The translations under genes and the position numbers were made by a program. Shown piece by piece: positions 1-11,047 of a DNA stretch of 64,000 nt. Source of the stretch: Dolomedes plantarius (lineage: Eukaryota > Arthropoda > Arachnida > Araneae > Dolomedidae); contig OU015496.1 of the NCBI GenBank assembly GCA_907164885.2, positions 101,867,632-101,931,631 on the forward strand, given 5' to 3'. The first letter of the stretch is position 1, and every line of letters starts with the position of its first letter. The notes beneath the pieces are model-generated. The model did no database searches, had not been told where the DNA came from, and was given only the letters and a program-made list of their open reading frames with translations.

Positions 1-261
1 CAGTTTTGGCGAACTTGAAAATTTCAGAAACGCAAATCTGTGATAAAATTAAAAAGTGATAAAATTAAAAACTTCTTTCTAATAAGCAGTGAATAAGTTA
101 CACCTAGTGTTTAAAAGGTTTGCGAAATAAATACCACTTTTTTCACAAAAATTCTCTTTATCTCACTTATCTTAAGAGAAAACTTATCTGCAACACAAGA
201 AATGAAACACAAAACGTTAACTGTAGTACAAAACGGAATAAATACTTCTTTACTTACGTTT

Positions 262-1893
262 CTTAAGGAACCACCACTTTACAACACAATACATAAATCG
301 AAAAGCATGATAATAAATAGTTGTTTAAAATTTGTATAAACTTAATATTTCAAATTGGTTATCTTGCACCTTTATATCGTTCATCAATTTTATTTTCCTT
401 AAGGAACCACCACTTTACAACACAATACATAAATCGAAAAGCATGATAATAAACAGTTGTTTAAAATTTGTATAAACTTAATATTTCAAATTGGTTATCT
501 TGCACCTTTATATCGTTCATCAATTTTATTTTCCTTAAGGAACCACCACTTTACAACACAATACATAAATCGAAAAGCATGATAATAAATAGTTGTTTAA
601 AATTTGTATAAACTTAATATTTCAAATTGGTTATCTTGCACCTTTATATCGTTCATCAATTTTATTTTCCTTAAGGAACCACCACTTTACAACACAATAC
701 ATAAATCGAAAAGCATGATAATAAATAGTTGTTTAAAATTTGTATAAACTTAATATTTCAAATTGGTTATCTTGCACCTTTATATCGTTCATCAATTTTA
801 TTTTCCTTAAGGAACCACCACTTTACAACACAATACATAAATCGAAAAGCATGATAATAAATAGTTGTTTAAAATTTGTATAAACTTAATATTTCAAATT
901 GGTTATCTTGCACCTTTATATCGTCCATCAATTTTATTTTCCTTAAGGAACCACCACTTTACAACACAATACATAAATCGAAAAGCATGATAATAAATAG
1001 TTGTTTAAAATTTGTATAAACTTAATATTTCAAATTGGTTATCTTGCACCTTTATATCGTTCATCAATTTTATTTTCCTTAAGGAACCACCACTTTACAA
1101 CACAATACATAAATCGAAAAGCATGATAATAAATAGTTGTTTAAAATTTGTATAAACTTAATATTTCAAATTGGTTATCTTGCACCTTTATATCGTTCAT
1201 CAATTTTATTTTCCTTAAGGAACCACCACTTTACAACACAATACATAAATCGAAAAGCATGATAATAAACAGTTGTTTAAAATTTGTATAAACTTAATAT
1301 TTCAAATTGGTTATCTTGCACCTTTATATCGTTCATCAATTTTATTTTCCTTAAGGAACCACCAATTTACAACACAATACATAAATCGAAAAGCATGATA
1401 ATAAATAGTTGTTTAAAATTTGTATAAACTTAATATTTCAAATTGGTTATCTTGCACCTTTATATCGTTCATCAATTTTATTTTCCTTAAGGAACCACCA
1501 CTTTACAACACAATACATAAATCGAAAAGCATGATAATAAATAGTTGTTTAAAATTTGTATAAACTTAATATTTCAAATTGGTTATCTTGCACCTTTATA
1601 TCGTTCATCAATTTTATTTTCCTTAAGGAACCACCACTTTACAACACAATACATAAATCGAAAAGCATGATAATAAATAGTTGTATAAAATTTGTATAAA
1701 CTTAATATTTCAAATTGGTTATCTTGCACCTTTATATCGTTCATCAATTTTATTTTCCTTAAGGAACCACCACTTTACAACACAATACATAAATCGAAAA
1801 GCATGATAATAAATAGTTGTTTAAAATTTGTATAAACTTAATATTTCAAATTGATTATCTTGCACCTTTATATCGTTCATCAATTTTATTTTC
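262..1893. repeat. 136-bp satellite, 12 head-to-tail copies
   Basis: Each copy begins CTTAAGGAACCACC and the start recurs at 262, 398, 534, 670, 806, 942, 1078, 1214, 1350, 1486, 1622 and 1758, exactly 136 bp apart. Copies are almost identical; I count about one private change in a minority of them (for example at 925, 1684 and 1853). Copies 2 and 8 share the same T-to-C change (454 and 1270), six units apart. The array stops abruptly at 1894 in unrelated AT-rich sequence. All frames are short. The near identity indicates recent amplification or homogenisation. Confidence 0.97.
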
Positions 1894-1974
1894 CTTATCA
1901 TTTATCTAATAAATTGTAGCTGATTCTTGATGACTATATAACTGTCTGATTTTATATTTCTGATTTTTATATTA

Positions 1975-2713
1975 TCTATATATATAAAACAGTTCCGTAA
2001 CTGACTGACTCACTGACTGTCTGACACATAACGCACTGATCAAACCGCTGGACCTAAAGGTCTGAAATTTTGCGTGGCGATTCTTCTTATTCTGTAGGGG
2101 TGCACTAAGAAATATTTTTGAAAAACCTATTTTAGATTTTTTGAAATTAAATTTTTAAGCTGTTTTTGTAACATTCTTTAAAGTTTGCATTTAAAATTAT
2201 AATTTGAGGGGTATAAAATTTATATCACGAGAAAGATCATAAAAATTCCTTTAAAACGAATTCTTTTTCAAATATTTACCTCCATTTTCTGATTTTTGGT
2301 GAATTTTTAACCATTAATTTTTAGAATTTAATTTATTAAATACTGATCACGTGGTTTCTTTCCTTTTTGGGATACTTCAAATTAATTTTGCGTCACGTGC
2401 ATAACAACGAAATAAATTGACAAAAAATATTAAAAAATGGTTATAGATAAAATTTAACCACTAGATTAATTGAGATGGAAGTTTTTTAAGAATTTAATTC
2501 AAATTAGTATGTTTTATGGATATTAAACATGCATATTAATAGCATACATTGACCGTTGTATATAATTTGAATATTTTCTTTTACATTATTTTGTTTATAA
2601 AAATATCTGCAACGATTTTTTTTATAAATATATTTTTTTGGTATTAATTGCATACATTGACCGTTGTATTTAAATTGAATGTACTCCGTAGCGACGGACA
2701 GGTATTCAGCTAC
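1975..2713 (+). mobile_element. Probable non-autonomous Helitron
   Basis: The 5' end reads A|TCTATATATATAAAAC followed by GACTGACT-type repeats, a start often seen in arthropod Helitrons. Near the 3' end a short hairpin CCGT-AGCG-ACGG (2686-2697) precedes TTCAGCTA|C by about a dozen bases, where a Helitron normally ends CTAG before a host T; here the last base differs. No Rep/helicase ORF is present. Two copies of a GCATACATTGACCGTTG motif lie near 2544 and 2651. The 5' end lies about 80 bp from the 136-bp satellite. Confidence 0.45.
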
Positions 2714-3338
2714 TTTATCATATGACTATACGATTTTTGATTGTGGCAACACTACTTATGACGCTCCTTGATTTACATAAATATTTACAATTCTGTTATT
2801 TGTTTTCGAGTTAGAACCGCTTTAATTACGATTTTGTTTTAATATCGAAAAACATTACTTTCATAAGTTCTACTTTCGATTAACTATCTCGCAGAAACAA
2901 ACGATAAGACTATCTGTTTAACGAGAAAAGTTAGAAACGCCATTTTAAGCATAATCTGGAAACTAAGTCAAATTCAAAGCCTCATTTCAGCTTCTATTTC
3001 GTCGGAGTTTTAGGTAAAATCAATCCGCAAAATGAGGGGTAATTCAGCATTAGAAGGGACTCTCTACGCTCATCTATTGAGAGTTAAATTAATGAATAAC
3101 TTGCAAGTAATATTTAAACGGGAGGCATTAAATTATAATAATAACAATTATTATAATTATAATTACGTGGAGTCCAAAGGTAGGTAACGCGGGGTTAGAA
3201 CTAAGTTTAAACAATGCCTGACTTAAGTTAAGACGAGGACAATGAGTGGGGAGTTTGTTGTTAAAGTCGACATGAACTAAATATTAGCATAGGAAAATAT
3301 CATTATTTATATTTATAAATATATCCCACTCATCATAT
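2714..3338. other. AT-rich sequence, no feature recognised
   Basis: Noncoding AT-rich DNA with no long ORF. It contains a self-complementary AT tract near 3137-3165 (TAATAATAACAATTATTATA). Nothing else can be supported. Confidence 0.6.
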
Positions 3339-3357
3339 ATCTATATCTATCTATCTA

Positions 3358-3391
<34 letters not shown>
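3339..3391. repeat. (CTAT)n/(TA)n microsatellite
   Basis: A short CTAT run passes into a pure TA run that abuts the left end of the Tc1-like element. Confidence 0.95.
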
Positions 3392-3394
<3 letters not shown>

Positions 3395-4752
3395 TGTCAG
3401 CTACTATCACGAAACATGGCAGGAATGTAGTCTGGTAAGAGATATACAAATGATTAAAATTCCGACGCCAATGAGAAAAGGGTAAGAGCGCTATACGCAT
3501 ATGAGATGCGCAGCTGGGTTAGTTTAAAATCATAATTGCTCGTGCCATATGGTTATTCAAACAAATCTGTCGACTTTGATGGACGGTATTGTGACTAGAG
3601 ATGCCTCTGAGAAGTAACCGGTGACAGAACGAGCAATTGTCGGACTTTGAGAGGGGGCGTATAGTAGGCCTCAGAGAAGCAGGTTGGTCGAACAGGTGTA
3701 ACGGCCGCCACCTGGGTCGGAGCGATATGGTAGTTGCTCGGTGTTGGCAACAATGGATCACGGAAGGTATAGTCTACCGTCGCTGAGTCAGGGCGTCCCA
3801 GGAACACAAATGCGCGCGAGGATCGTGCAATCACAAGAGCGGCCACGTCCACACCAACAACGTCCCTAGAATCGGTTCGACGTCATTTACCACCTTCCAG
3901 ACATCCGGTGGTATCAAGGGAAACCATTCGGAGACGACTGGCCGACGCAGGTATAAGGAGCCGGCGTCCATTAAGATGCCTACCACTGACCCCACATCAT
4001 AGGCAGTGTCGAATGGATTTTTGCCGACTTCGGGCAATCTGGAGTGTGACCGACTAGAGGCGTGTGATCTTCAGCGATGAATCCCAAATCAGTCTCAATG
4101 CTGATGACCAGCGTTTATGCGTGTGGAGGCGGCCAGGCCACCGGTCCGATCCGGCATTTGTTGTCGAGAGGCATACGACGATTACACAAGGTGTGACAGT
4201 GTTGGGAGCGATTTGTTGGGACACACGATCACCTTTAGTCGTCCTTCAACGCACTTTGACGGCACGCAGTTACGTGAACGAGATTTTAACGCCAGTTGTA
4301 CTGCCTATGCTATCGAGTCGCTTAGGTGACATTTATCAGCAAAACAATGCTCGTCCACATACTGTGTGACTGTCCCAACAATGTCTTCAAGGATATGACG
4401 TACTCCCATGGCCTGCCAGGTCACCAGACCTCTCGCCAATAGAACACGTCTGGGACGTTTTTGGAAGGCAACTGCAGCCGTTCCGGAATACTGGTGAATT
4501 AACTGCCCAGTTGGAAAGATTATGGCATGATCTTCCGCAGGAGGTCATAGGTGACCTCAATGATTCGATGCCACGCCGTGTTTCGGCTTGTATAGCTGTC
4601 AGAGGTGGATTTACTACTTACTGATTTGTAACCTTTTTCATGCCATATCTTCTTAATGAAACGGTCTGTTTTTCTGAATTTGTAATCATTTGCTTATCTC
4701 CTCATACACTACATACATGTTAAGTTTTGTGATAGTAGTTCTTTTCCTTCTG
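3392..4752 (+). mobile_element. Tc1-like DNA transposon, inactive
   Basis: Imperfect terminal inverted repeats enclose a broken transposase. The left TIR (3392-3455) contains CTACTATCACGAAAC and ends with ACAAATGATTA. The right TIR (about 4683-4752) reads, in reverse complement, CTACTATCACAAAAC and GCAAATGATTA. The left end lies directly against TA dinucleotides as expected for a TA target; the outer right end is decayed and its exact last base is uncertain. TA microsatellites lie on both sides. Confidence 0.88.
3601..4624 (+). pseudogene. Tc1-like transposase pseudogene
   Basis: Would encode a transposase of about 340 residues that binds the TIRs and cuts and pastes at TA. The N-terminal helix-turn-helix region is visible (SDFERGRIVGLREAGWS, from about 3643), then IRRRLADAGIRSRR near 3930, and the DDE domain with FSDES (4067-4081), QQNNARPHT (about 4337-4363) and SPDLSPIEH (about 4429-4455). 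The second catalytic Asp, expected as QQDNARPH, is Asn. From that position to the final Glu there are 32 residues, not the 34 of classic Tc1. In-frame stops lie early (3622), before the DDE domain (about 4053) and after HTV (4367), and the middle is frameshifted. The longest intact stretch is 4064-4369. Clearly dead. Confidence 0.92.
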
Positions 4753-4779
4753 GGTGCATATATATTTTTTTTGTGTGTA

Positions 4780-4783
4780 TATA

Positions 4784-4821
<38 letters not shown>
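4780..4821. repeat. (TA)n microsatellite
   Basis: Pure TA run just outside the right end of the Tc1-like element, matching the one on its left. Confidence 0.95.
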
Positions 4822-4825
<4 letters not shown>

Positions 4826-5482
4826 GGTCAGTCAGAGCAAATTAAATAGATAGAAAATGTAAAATCTAAGACACAAAATATTTTACATATTTGGAATTTT
4901 TTTAATACTACGGAAAAAATTAATCATGTTATGCAAATTTACAAAAGCATTAAATTATTAAATTTTTTAAAAGAGTTTCAAGCAAGCAAAATTTAAAATT
5001 AAAGTATTCAATGGGTGTGTCTAAGACAAGGTGCCGTAAATCAAATTTTGGCAAAATCAATCTAGGTCTGACATCGTGCCAGAAGCTCAAATGTAATTTT
5101 CAGCTTCTGGCAAAGAGAGGTTAGTCTTAGTTTATATGTAAGGCCAATAGGAGGCAGAAATTCTAATATAATAAGTATACTTAAAATATGTATGTTTAAA
5201 TGTGTATCCTTAAAAAATTATCTCTGTACTTAGATTTTTGGTTTAACCGCCTAAAATATCATGAAGGAATCGAAATGCACAAGTGAAACAGAAAAATAAT
5301 TTCGATACCCATGTAGAATCCCTATTTTAAGATTTCACAAAAGTTCAGCTATCTTAAAAGTCATTTTTTTTACTTACCTCACCTTACCTTTGACTTACCC
5401 AAATGATAATAATAACATTAAAATTAAATGGGGCTCAGATATAAATGAAAGGGAGTCAGGAATAAAATTATACAACTTTTAC
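4822..5482. other. No gene recognised
   Basis: AT-rich noncoding sequence. CAGCTTCTGGC and a near copy occur around 5070-5110 (TGCCAGAAGCTC / CAGCTTCTGGCA), an inverted pair with a short gap. No long ORF. Confidence 0.55.
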
Positions 5483-5536
5483 TTACTACATAAGAGTTTT
5501 ATTTCTTTCTAAAAAGAAATGTCTCAGATACATGGC
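5483..5536. repeat. Direct repeat, left copy (~53 bp)
   Basis: TTACTACATAAGAG followed by a T-rich stretch and GTCTCAGATACAT; the same sequence with one difference recurs at 5969-6022. The pair brackets the LINE-like relic and is too long to be an ordinary target duplication. Confidence 0.85.
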
Positions 5537-5672
5537 TCAACGTAACGCATGAAAAGGTATCTTCCTGAGCATCTCCGTGATGCCTTAAAGACAAACAAAT
5601 GGTTCTTTTGTTTACCCATCACTGGTATACACCTTATGAACCAGGCATTCTTTTACACTCCAAATTCTAGCG

Positions 5673-5861
5673 TTGATAGTTGCATTCTATGGACTGGATT
5701 TAAAAGAGCTATGGATTTTTGAGGGATGCAGAAGGGTTTTTCCCTTATGCTCTACCTGCATGAGGGAAGAGGCAACTCCAGATCATCCCCTTGTATGCAG
5801 GGGAACATCTAATTTCGAATTTTTTTTCCGAGATCAATCTCCAGCCGTCCACTTGGCATAG
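5673..5861 (+). pseudogene. LINE-type C-terminal cysteine motif relic
   Basis: A 62-codon open stretch contains CSTCMREEATPDHPLVC, a CX2C...HX3C pattern resembling the small cysteine/histidine motif found after the RT/RNase H region in some arthropod non-LTR retroelements (typically C-x2-C...ASPxHILxC). The preceding LWIFEGCRRVFPL also fits that context. The initiator is non-ATG, there is no RT upstream, and the frame ends at 5861. I read it as a 3'-end fragment of a dead element; a chance resemblance cannot be excluded. Confidence 0.35.
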
Positions 5862-5925
5862 CGGATAGCGTTTTCCACGGTGCTGCATGGTTCATAGTTT
5901 CTTCGCCTTCCACGGAATGGGCTTC
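5846..5925 (+). other. Weak tRNA-like (SINE head?) segment
   Basis: TTGGCATAGCGG resembles a pol III A box and GGTTCATAGTT, about 50 bp on, a poor B box. The segment cannot fold as a convincing tRNA by eye. It may be a decayed SINE head. Confidence 0.2.
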
Positions 5926-5968
5926 GGTTGGATTCCTGAGTAAGGCTTGGTTGTCATCTGTGGTAAAG

Positions 5969-6022
5969 TTACTACATAAGAGTTTTATTTCTTCCTAAAA
6001 AGAAATGTCTCAGATACATCTG
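5969..6022. repeat. Direct repeat, right copy (~53 bp)
   Basis: Second copy of the repeat at 5483-5536, 486 bp downstream. Confidence 0.85.
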
Positions 6023-8100
6023 TACATTCCGCCTGAAATAGGATCCCGCCTTGAAAGGGAACCTGTGAAAGTACCACTGTCCATCACCGTGGTCATCATC
6101 TGAGCAAAAATAAATTATATCTGTGTATTTCTTTCTGTATATTCTCTTCTGTTTCCTCATATGTGCTCTGGACTGGGAACCTTGTTTAGACGCCCCAGTA
6201 ACATATACAACAATAACAACGATCCTTTGTGAACTTTGTTAATGCTTATGATATTTTTGTGTTTTTGTGTAATCGGGATTTAGTATAATAGCAATTAAAA
6301 AATACAGTAAATAAGTACTTTATTTGAATTTTAGAAGATCAAAGACACCTCCTTTTGCAAGACCCGTAAAGTAACAATGGGCTCCAATGAAAATAAATGT
6401 GATGTGCTGGAATAGTTCCCATTTTTCAGTTTATTTTTTATCGAATCAAAATGGACCCCCCTGGTTTAAATAAATCGCCGTTTGAAGAAGAAGAAGCGCC
6501 TTGTGCAAATGAGCGGCGCTTTTCTACTAGACGGGAATCCCCGTGGGCAGCGTACATAGCGAGAGAAAATACTACAAGGCGAGGTCGGACGGGGGCGAGC
6601 AGCGGACGAAAAACAATTGGATTGAAAATCGCTTTGCCATACAGCAGCCGGACATTAGCAAGTTTACCGAAGGCGTTTTGAAGTTAGTTATTGTTCCAAT
6701 GACCTGGTGATAAAGTGAAGACAGAAAGGTTACTGTGGCGTGTATACAAGCAGTGGCGTGGCTGGATTCAGGAAGGGTTTCCGTAATATAACTACCGGGA
6801 TTAACTCACGCGATAAATAATTCCCCGTTACCTGCTAGCAATTGAGTACGGTATTTATGTAATCTAACTGTGTTGTAATTAATAGTTTTGTGTAGAAAAC
6901 CTCGTCGGATCTTATTAATGGTGTGTTCACTGTTTAGTATATACACTACCTTAAGGGTAAAGGAAACAGCGAACTTCACAAGTTAAAGTGTGAAAATGAA
7001 TGTATGGTTAAATAGGAATTTAGAATGGCAAAGTAAAACCATAAAAGAAAAAATTACGGAAACAAATAAAAAAATTGTACCAGGCAAAATTGCTAAACCA
7101 TACACCACAAAGCCATGTCGGTTTCTTAAGATTTAACTCCGTGTGTCTATTTACTGACTATAAAGCAAGGTACTACGCACTGAATATAACTCGTTCAAGC
7201 TATACATTTTCATCAAAGAACGTTTTCGTAAAAAAGGGCATTTCAAAAGCTCATAAATTCCGAATTGTGATAATTAATCATGTTGTTTCATGCAACACTC
7301 TACGAAATTCGATGATTCTCTAAATAATTCATCGCTGAGCATTCCTCATATCAGAATGGAACCAGAAAAATGGCAATGCTTCGTTAGGCTCATGATGCAT
7401 GGCTCTATAATTAAGATCATAATTTTTTTCAAGCTGTTATTTTATTACGAATTAGAGTCATTAATTTAACACACTGCTTTTTGGTGTGCGTTTGTTAGAT
7501 TAGAATGTATATCTGTAAATTGCGCTTTAGAATGGCACAAGAGGAATGAGAAAAAAAATATGTTTTTGCTTTTTTCTTTCTTGTAGAGGAGAAAAAAATA
7601 CGATGAAAGCTATTTTGCGATATAACAAAAAAGAAATAAATAGTAATTATCGATAATTGAAAGCCTTTAATGGGTAATTTAAGAAGTGGCGTTAATAAAT
7701 AATTTGTTTTTTTTTTCAGATGAAGAATATATTCCAAGAAATGTTTTTAGTGGAACAGATGCAGAAATATGCGCAAAAAACCTTTGAAGTTATTTTGATG
7801 ATTTTGGTACGGAAAATGTAATTTTTTTTATTGCAAAAATCAAATGTTTAGTTCAAAACAACGTACATAAACTGCCATCTACTGAATAAAGCAAAAATTC
7901 ACATCCAAAGATATAGTATAGAATACTAGTGCTGCCATCTACTGTTAAAAGCCCAAATCAACTTGTCCCGAGATAGATTCGGCTTTGACAATAAGATGTA
8001 GGAAAATAAATCTACCCCGAGACTATCTCGGTTCCAACAGTTAAAAGGTTAAATAAAAAAATCGTTGCAAAAACCAAGCAGTAAAAACAGACTTGTGTCT
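6023..8100. other. No named gene; two unassigned ORFs and a 20-bp repeat
   Basis: An ATG ORF at 6451-6681 (76 codons; starts MDPPGLNKSP, Arg/Ser-rich, GC-richer than its surroundings) matches nothing I recognise and has no visible splice structure. A TTG-initiated ORF at 7075-7323 also looks random. CTGCCATCTACTG occurs twice (about 7872 and 7930). Otherwise AT-rich DNA. Confidence 0.4.
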
Positions 8101-8117
8101 GAGGTATGCACATTTGT

Positions 8118-8153
8118 GTGCATACTTGAGACACAAAATTCTCAAGTATGCAC
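8118..8153. repeat. Perfect 13-bp stem hairpin
   Basis: GTGCATACTTGAG (8118-8130), a 10-base spacer, then CTCAAGTATGCAC (8141-8153). The flanking GTATGCACATT also occurs as a direct repeat on either side. Function unknown. Confidence 0.85.
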
Positions 8154-8677
8154 ATTAGTGTGTACAATAGGACTTTCGGAGTAAATTATTTTATGTTTCT
8201 ACGATGATTCCAAACACAGGTACAGGGGGCAGCTGAATAGACTTCCCCATTTCAAAGGGTAATAAAAAGTTGTCTGTTCCCCGAACCCCCATATGTTTAT
8301 TTAAAACGAATGACACATTAATAAACTCTGACATAGCAGAAAACCAAAGTACCGTGTTGATATGGGAAAATAAAATTACTTGCAGCGAATTGCTAATTTT
8401 TCATAAATACACTCATGTTCTCATACTAGTTCCCTTCTTGAACAACTTTCTGGGAGACAGTGAAAAAGAATCAAAAGGAGAGTTTAATATTTCTTTAACA
8501 CAACTTCCAATTAGATGTATATACTTGCGAAAAGTCACTGAGTTTTAAGAATTTAAACTATAGCTCAAATTAAAATAGATGACAGTTTCATTGTTAAAAA
8601 TGTAGAAATTTTTTTAAAAATCTTTTTAAAAATTGAATATGTTCACCTCTAGTTTTCAGCATCATAGCACCTAGGTT

Positions 8678-9156
8678 CAGGCCCTGATTTTCCATTAGAC
8701 CCAGTAGGCCCGGGCCTAGGGGCCCCCAAAAAATTTTAATTTTAAAAAGAAAAAAAATCCCCAATTCAAGTTTTTTTTTTTATTTTGCCTTTTTTAATAG
8801 CAATTTTTTTACATATCCTTTCAAATTTGATTGATTGGTTCATCATATGTATAGTTATATGTATAGTTCATCATAATGTATGTTATAGTGTATATAAGGG
8901 ATTAATAGGGTTTTCTGGTTGCATTGTATTGGTGTTTTAATCATGAAGTTAATATGTTGTATTATTTTTTGCTATTTGACAATGTTCTAGGATTCTACGC
9001 TTCAAATAGCCAATTCTTGGTAAAATATTACTTTCACAATGATTCATGATTATTTTTTGTGTGTGTCAATTTTGGAAATTTTACACCCACATCAGTGTTA
9101 TGGGGCCCCTATCCCGAATTGTGCATATAGTCAAGAATTTTCTAAATCGGGCCCTG
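8678..9156. mobile_element. hAT-type MITE with perfect 8-bp target duplication
   Basis: CCTAGGTT occurs immediately outside both ends (8670-8677 and 9157-9164). The ends are imperfect inverted repeats: CAGGCCCTGATTTT on the left and, in reverse complement, CAGGGCCCGATTTA on the right. An 8-bp duplication with CAG-type termini is the hAT signature. The interior (479 bp) is noncoding and low in complexity. Confidence 0.88.
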
Positions 9157-9280
9157 CCTAGGTTGTCTCCTCTTAAAATCTCACGAACTTATCAGAAATT
9201 CTTTGCTAAGGAGCTCAAAAAAAAAAGAAAAAAAAAACGAAACGTATGTCCAACACTGCCGCGCACGATTGGGGTATATA

Positions 9281-9849
9281 CAGTGACATCGAAAAGGTGT
9301 CCGTGATTGCAACGTGAAATAAAGACCCATATAACAGAACTCATAGTGCTTATTTTTTCACCAAAAGATGCAGAAACGATTCAAGTTTTGGATATTACCC
9401 AGTAGGTTTCGATATGAGGACCCCTCGTTGCTAGGCACACATCTAGGCGATGGTCGATCTCCATCCAGGTAACGATCATGGCAGGAGTCACAGTCGCTGT
9501 TGTAGCAGTGATTCTGTCCGATAAATGGCATAGGTCCCGGATCTTCTCAGCGTACGCAATGTTTTTTAGGTATCCCCAGAGAAAAAAAGTCTAGAGGAGT
9601 CAAAGCAGGTCTTCTTGGTGGCCAAAAAATTGGGCAGTCCCTTTCTTTCCAACGTCAAAACCCATGCAAGAGGAAGCTCGACGCCACAGCGTCGGCGCAT
9701 GCCGCCAGAGCAGTCACGGTCCCCATGACGTGGATAAATAAAACTCCCAGAGATAACATACCATCTACTGCTACGCAAAATCCGATCGGTCGATTGTTGC
9801 TCTCCGTGTGCACAACTGAAATCACGGACACCTTTTTTCGATGACCCTG
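9281..9849 (-). mobile_element. Internally deleted mariner-type element
   Basis: TIRs of about 28 bp: CAGTGACATCGAAAAGG... at the left and, in reverse complement, CAGGGTCATCGAAAAAAGG... at the right, both continuing GTGTCCGTGAT. TA dinucleotides flank both ends (9279-9280, 9850-9851). Only the C-terminal part of a transposase remains inside, on the minus strand; at 569 bp the element is far shorter than an intact mariner (about 1.3 kb). Confidence 0.9.
9381..9660 (-). pseudogene. mariner transposase C-terminal pseudogene
   Basis: The minus strand reads FWPPRRPALTPLDFF, then after a frameshift in a T run LWGYLKNIAYAEKIRDL and, near the end, EIDHRLDVCLATRGPHIE before a TGA at 9383-9381. This is the end of the mariner DDE domain, where an intact protein has WPPRSPDLTPLDFFLWGY. 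The third catalytic Asp (in SPD) is replaced (RPA), and the N-terminal DNA-binding domain and first two catalytic residues are missing. Confidence 0.85.
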
Positions 9850-10142
9850 TATATCTGCAATAGTGGCTCCAACCATGAGGGGGATTTTCACGCATTTTGT
9901 TATTTTCTCAGTGCACTACTTATTTTTCAGAACACATTAAACTGCCTTTCCCTCTCGATCATCATATTAATACGAATGAATAAAGACTTTAGAAGCTCAC
10001 TTTTCGTGTAAACGGTACTCCACTTAAATTTCGATGACTGGAGACATAATTCCTTCTTAGGAGCCTTGAAGGGAGTTTCACTTTATGCTGATCAATCTAC
10101 CCATTTCTCTATTTCGTCATCTCCTTTCTCCTCTCCATCTTT

Positions 10143-10320
10143 TGCCGGACGATGGCCGAATGACTTTGCTGGCTTTCGGTGTCAGAATCTGTAGGTTCCA
10201 GTCCCCCTGTTGGCATGGATGTTTGTAGCCCTTCGGAATCGGCTTTAAGCTGTAGGTCCCTGTCTAATTAGCTTTCGTGTAGTAAAAAAAAATGAACGTA
10301 GCGCTCTTTACCAAACCAAA
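10143..10320 (+). repeat. tRNA-derived SINE (head and short body)
   Basis: Pol III promoter boxes are well placed: A box TGGCCGAATGA (10153-10163) and B box GGTTCCAGTCC (10193-10203), 29 bp apart. The body ends in an A run near 10285 and a CCAAACC-type repeat. It cannot be a functional tRNA gene because the acceptor stem does not pair by eye. Confidence 0.6.
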
Positions 10321-11047
10321 CCGAAACAAACCTCTCCATCTTCTCACTACGGCGCTCTTTCAGTGACTAATTAAGTTTTCCATATATTCTCTTACTGATA
10401 ATCAATAAAAACTTTGGTTATTTATAGTGTACGGTTAGTGTTTTTATATCGCTCGTAAATATGTCCATTTTACTGCTTAGGTGCATAATTTAGCTTTTAA
10501 AATCTGTGCTCTGATTGCAAAATGTTATAAGATATTTACGTGACAGCAATTCTAAGATTCAAGATCTCATGAAAAATCAGTCATTTGTTTTATATGAGCA
10601 AACGTGGTACCAATGTTTCAGAAAAATAATTGGCTATTATTTACAACAGCTTTAGAGTAAATAGAAAATATCGGAAAACGAGAATCCGGAATGTGACAAA
10701 CTCAATTTTTTAAGAAGAGTTTCTTATAACATTTTGCCATCTGAACACAGAAATATTCTGGTTGAGGACGGAACACCTCAGCAAGTTTTGCAATTACTGT
10801 TATGGCCTACATTGCTTCAAGTGAACTAGATAGGGCCCGACATAGTTACTTTGATCTTCTGGGATTGAGTTCCTGCAGGTGAATAGGCTACCATGCCAGT
10901 TAAGACTGAGCACTCTCAGGTGGGACATCTGAGGGGCTCTTACACATCTCCATCCCTACAAACCCCCCGGAGAGGCTATCCGGCCTACACATTTAACGTG
11001 TAGTGCCGGCCATAGATACTAGACTCTACCGGGGGAAGACACTAGAG
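10321..11047. other. No gene recognised
   Basis: AT-rich to 10830, then a more GC-rich stretch (10850-11035) containing an imperfect hairpin around CACATTTAACGTGTAGTGCCGGCC. No coding similarity seen. Confidence 0.45.

Noticed and set aside
262..1893. CRISPR-like array
   Set aside because: The repeats are contiguous 136-bp units without unique spacers, and the genome is eukaryotic; it is a satellite.
6451..6681. Host exon encoding an Arg/Ser-rich protein
   Set aside because: 76 codons with a real ATG but no family match, no flanking splice evidence and no conserved neighbour; left as unassigned.
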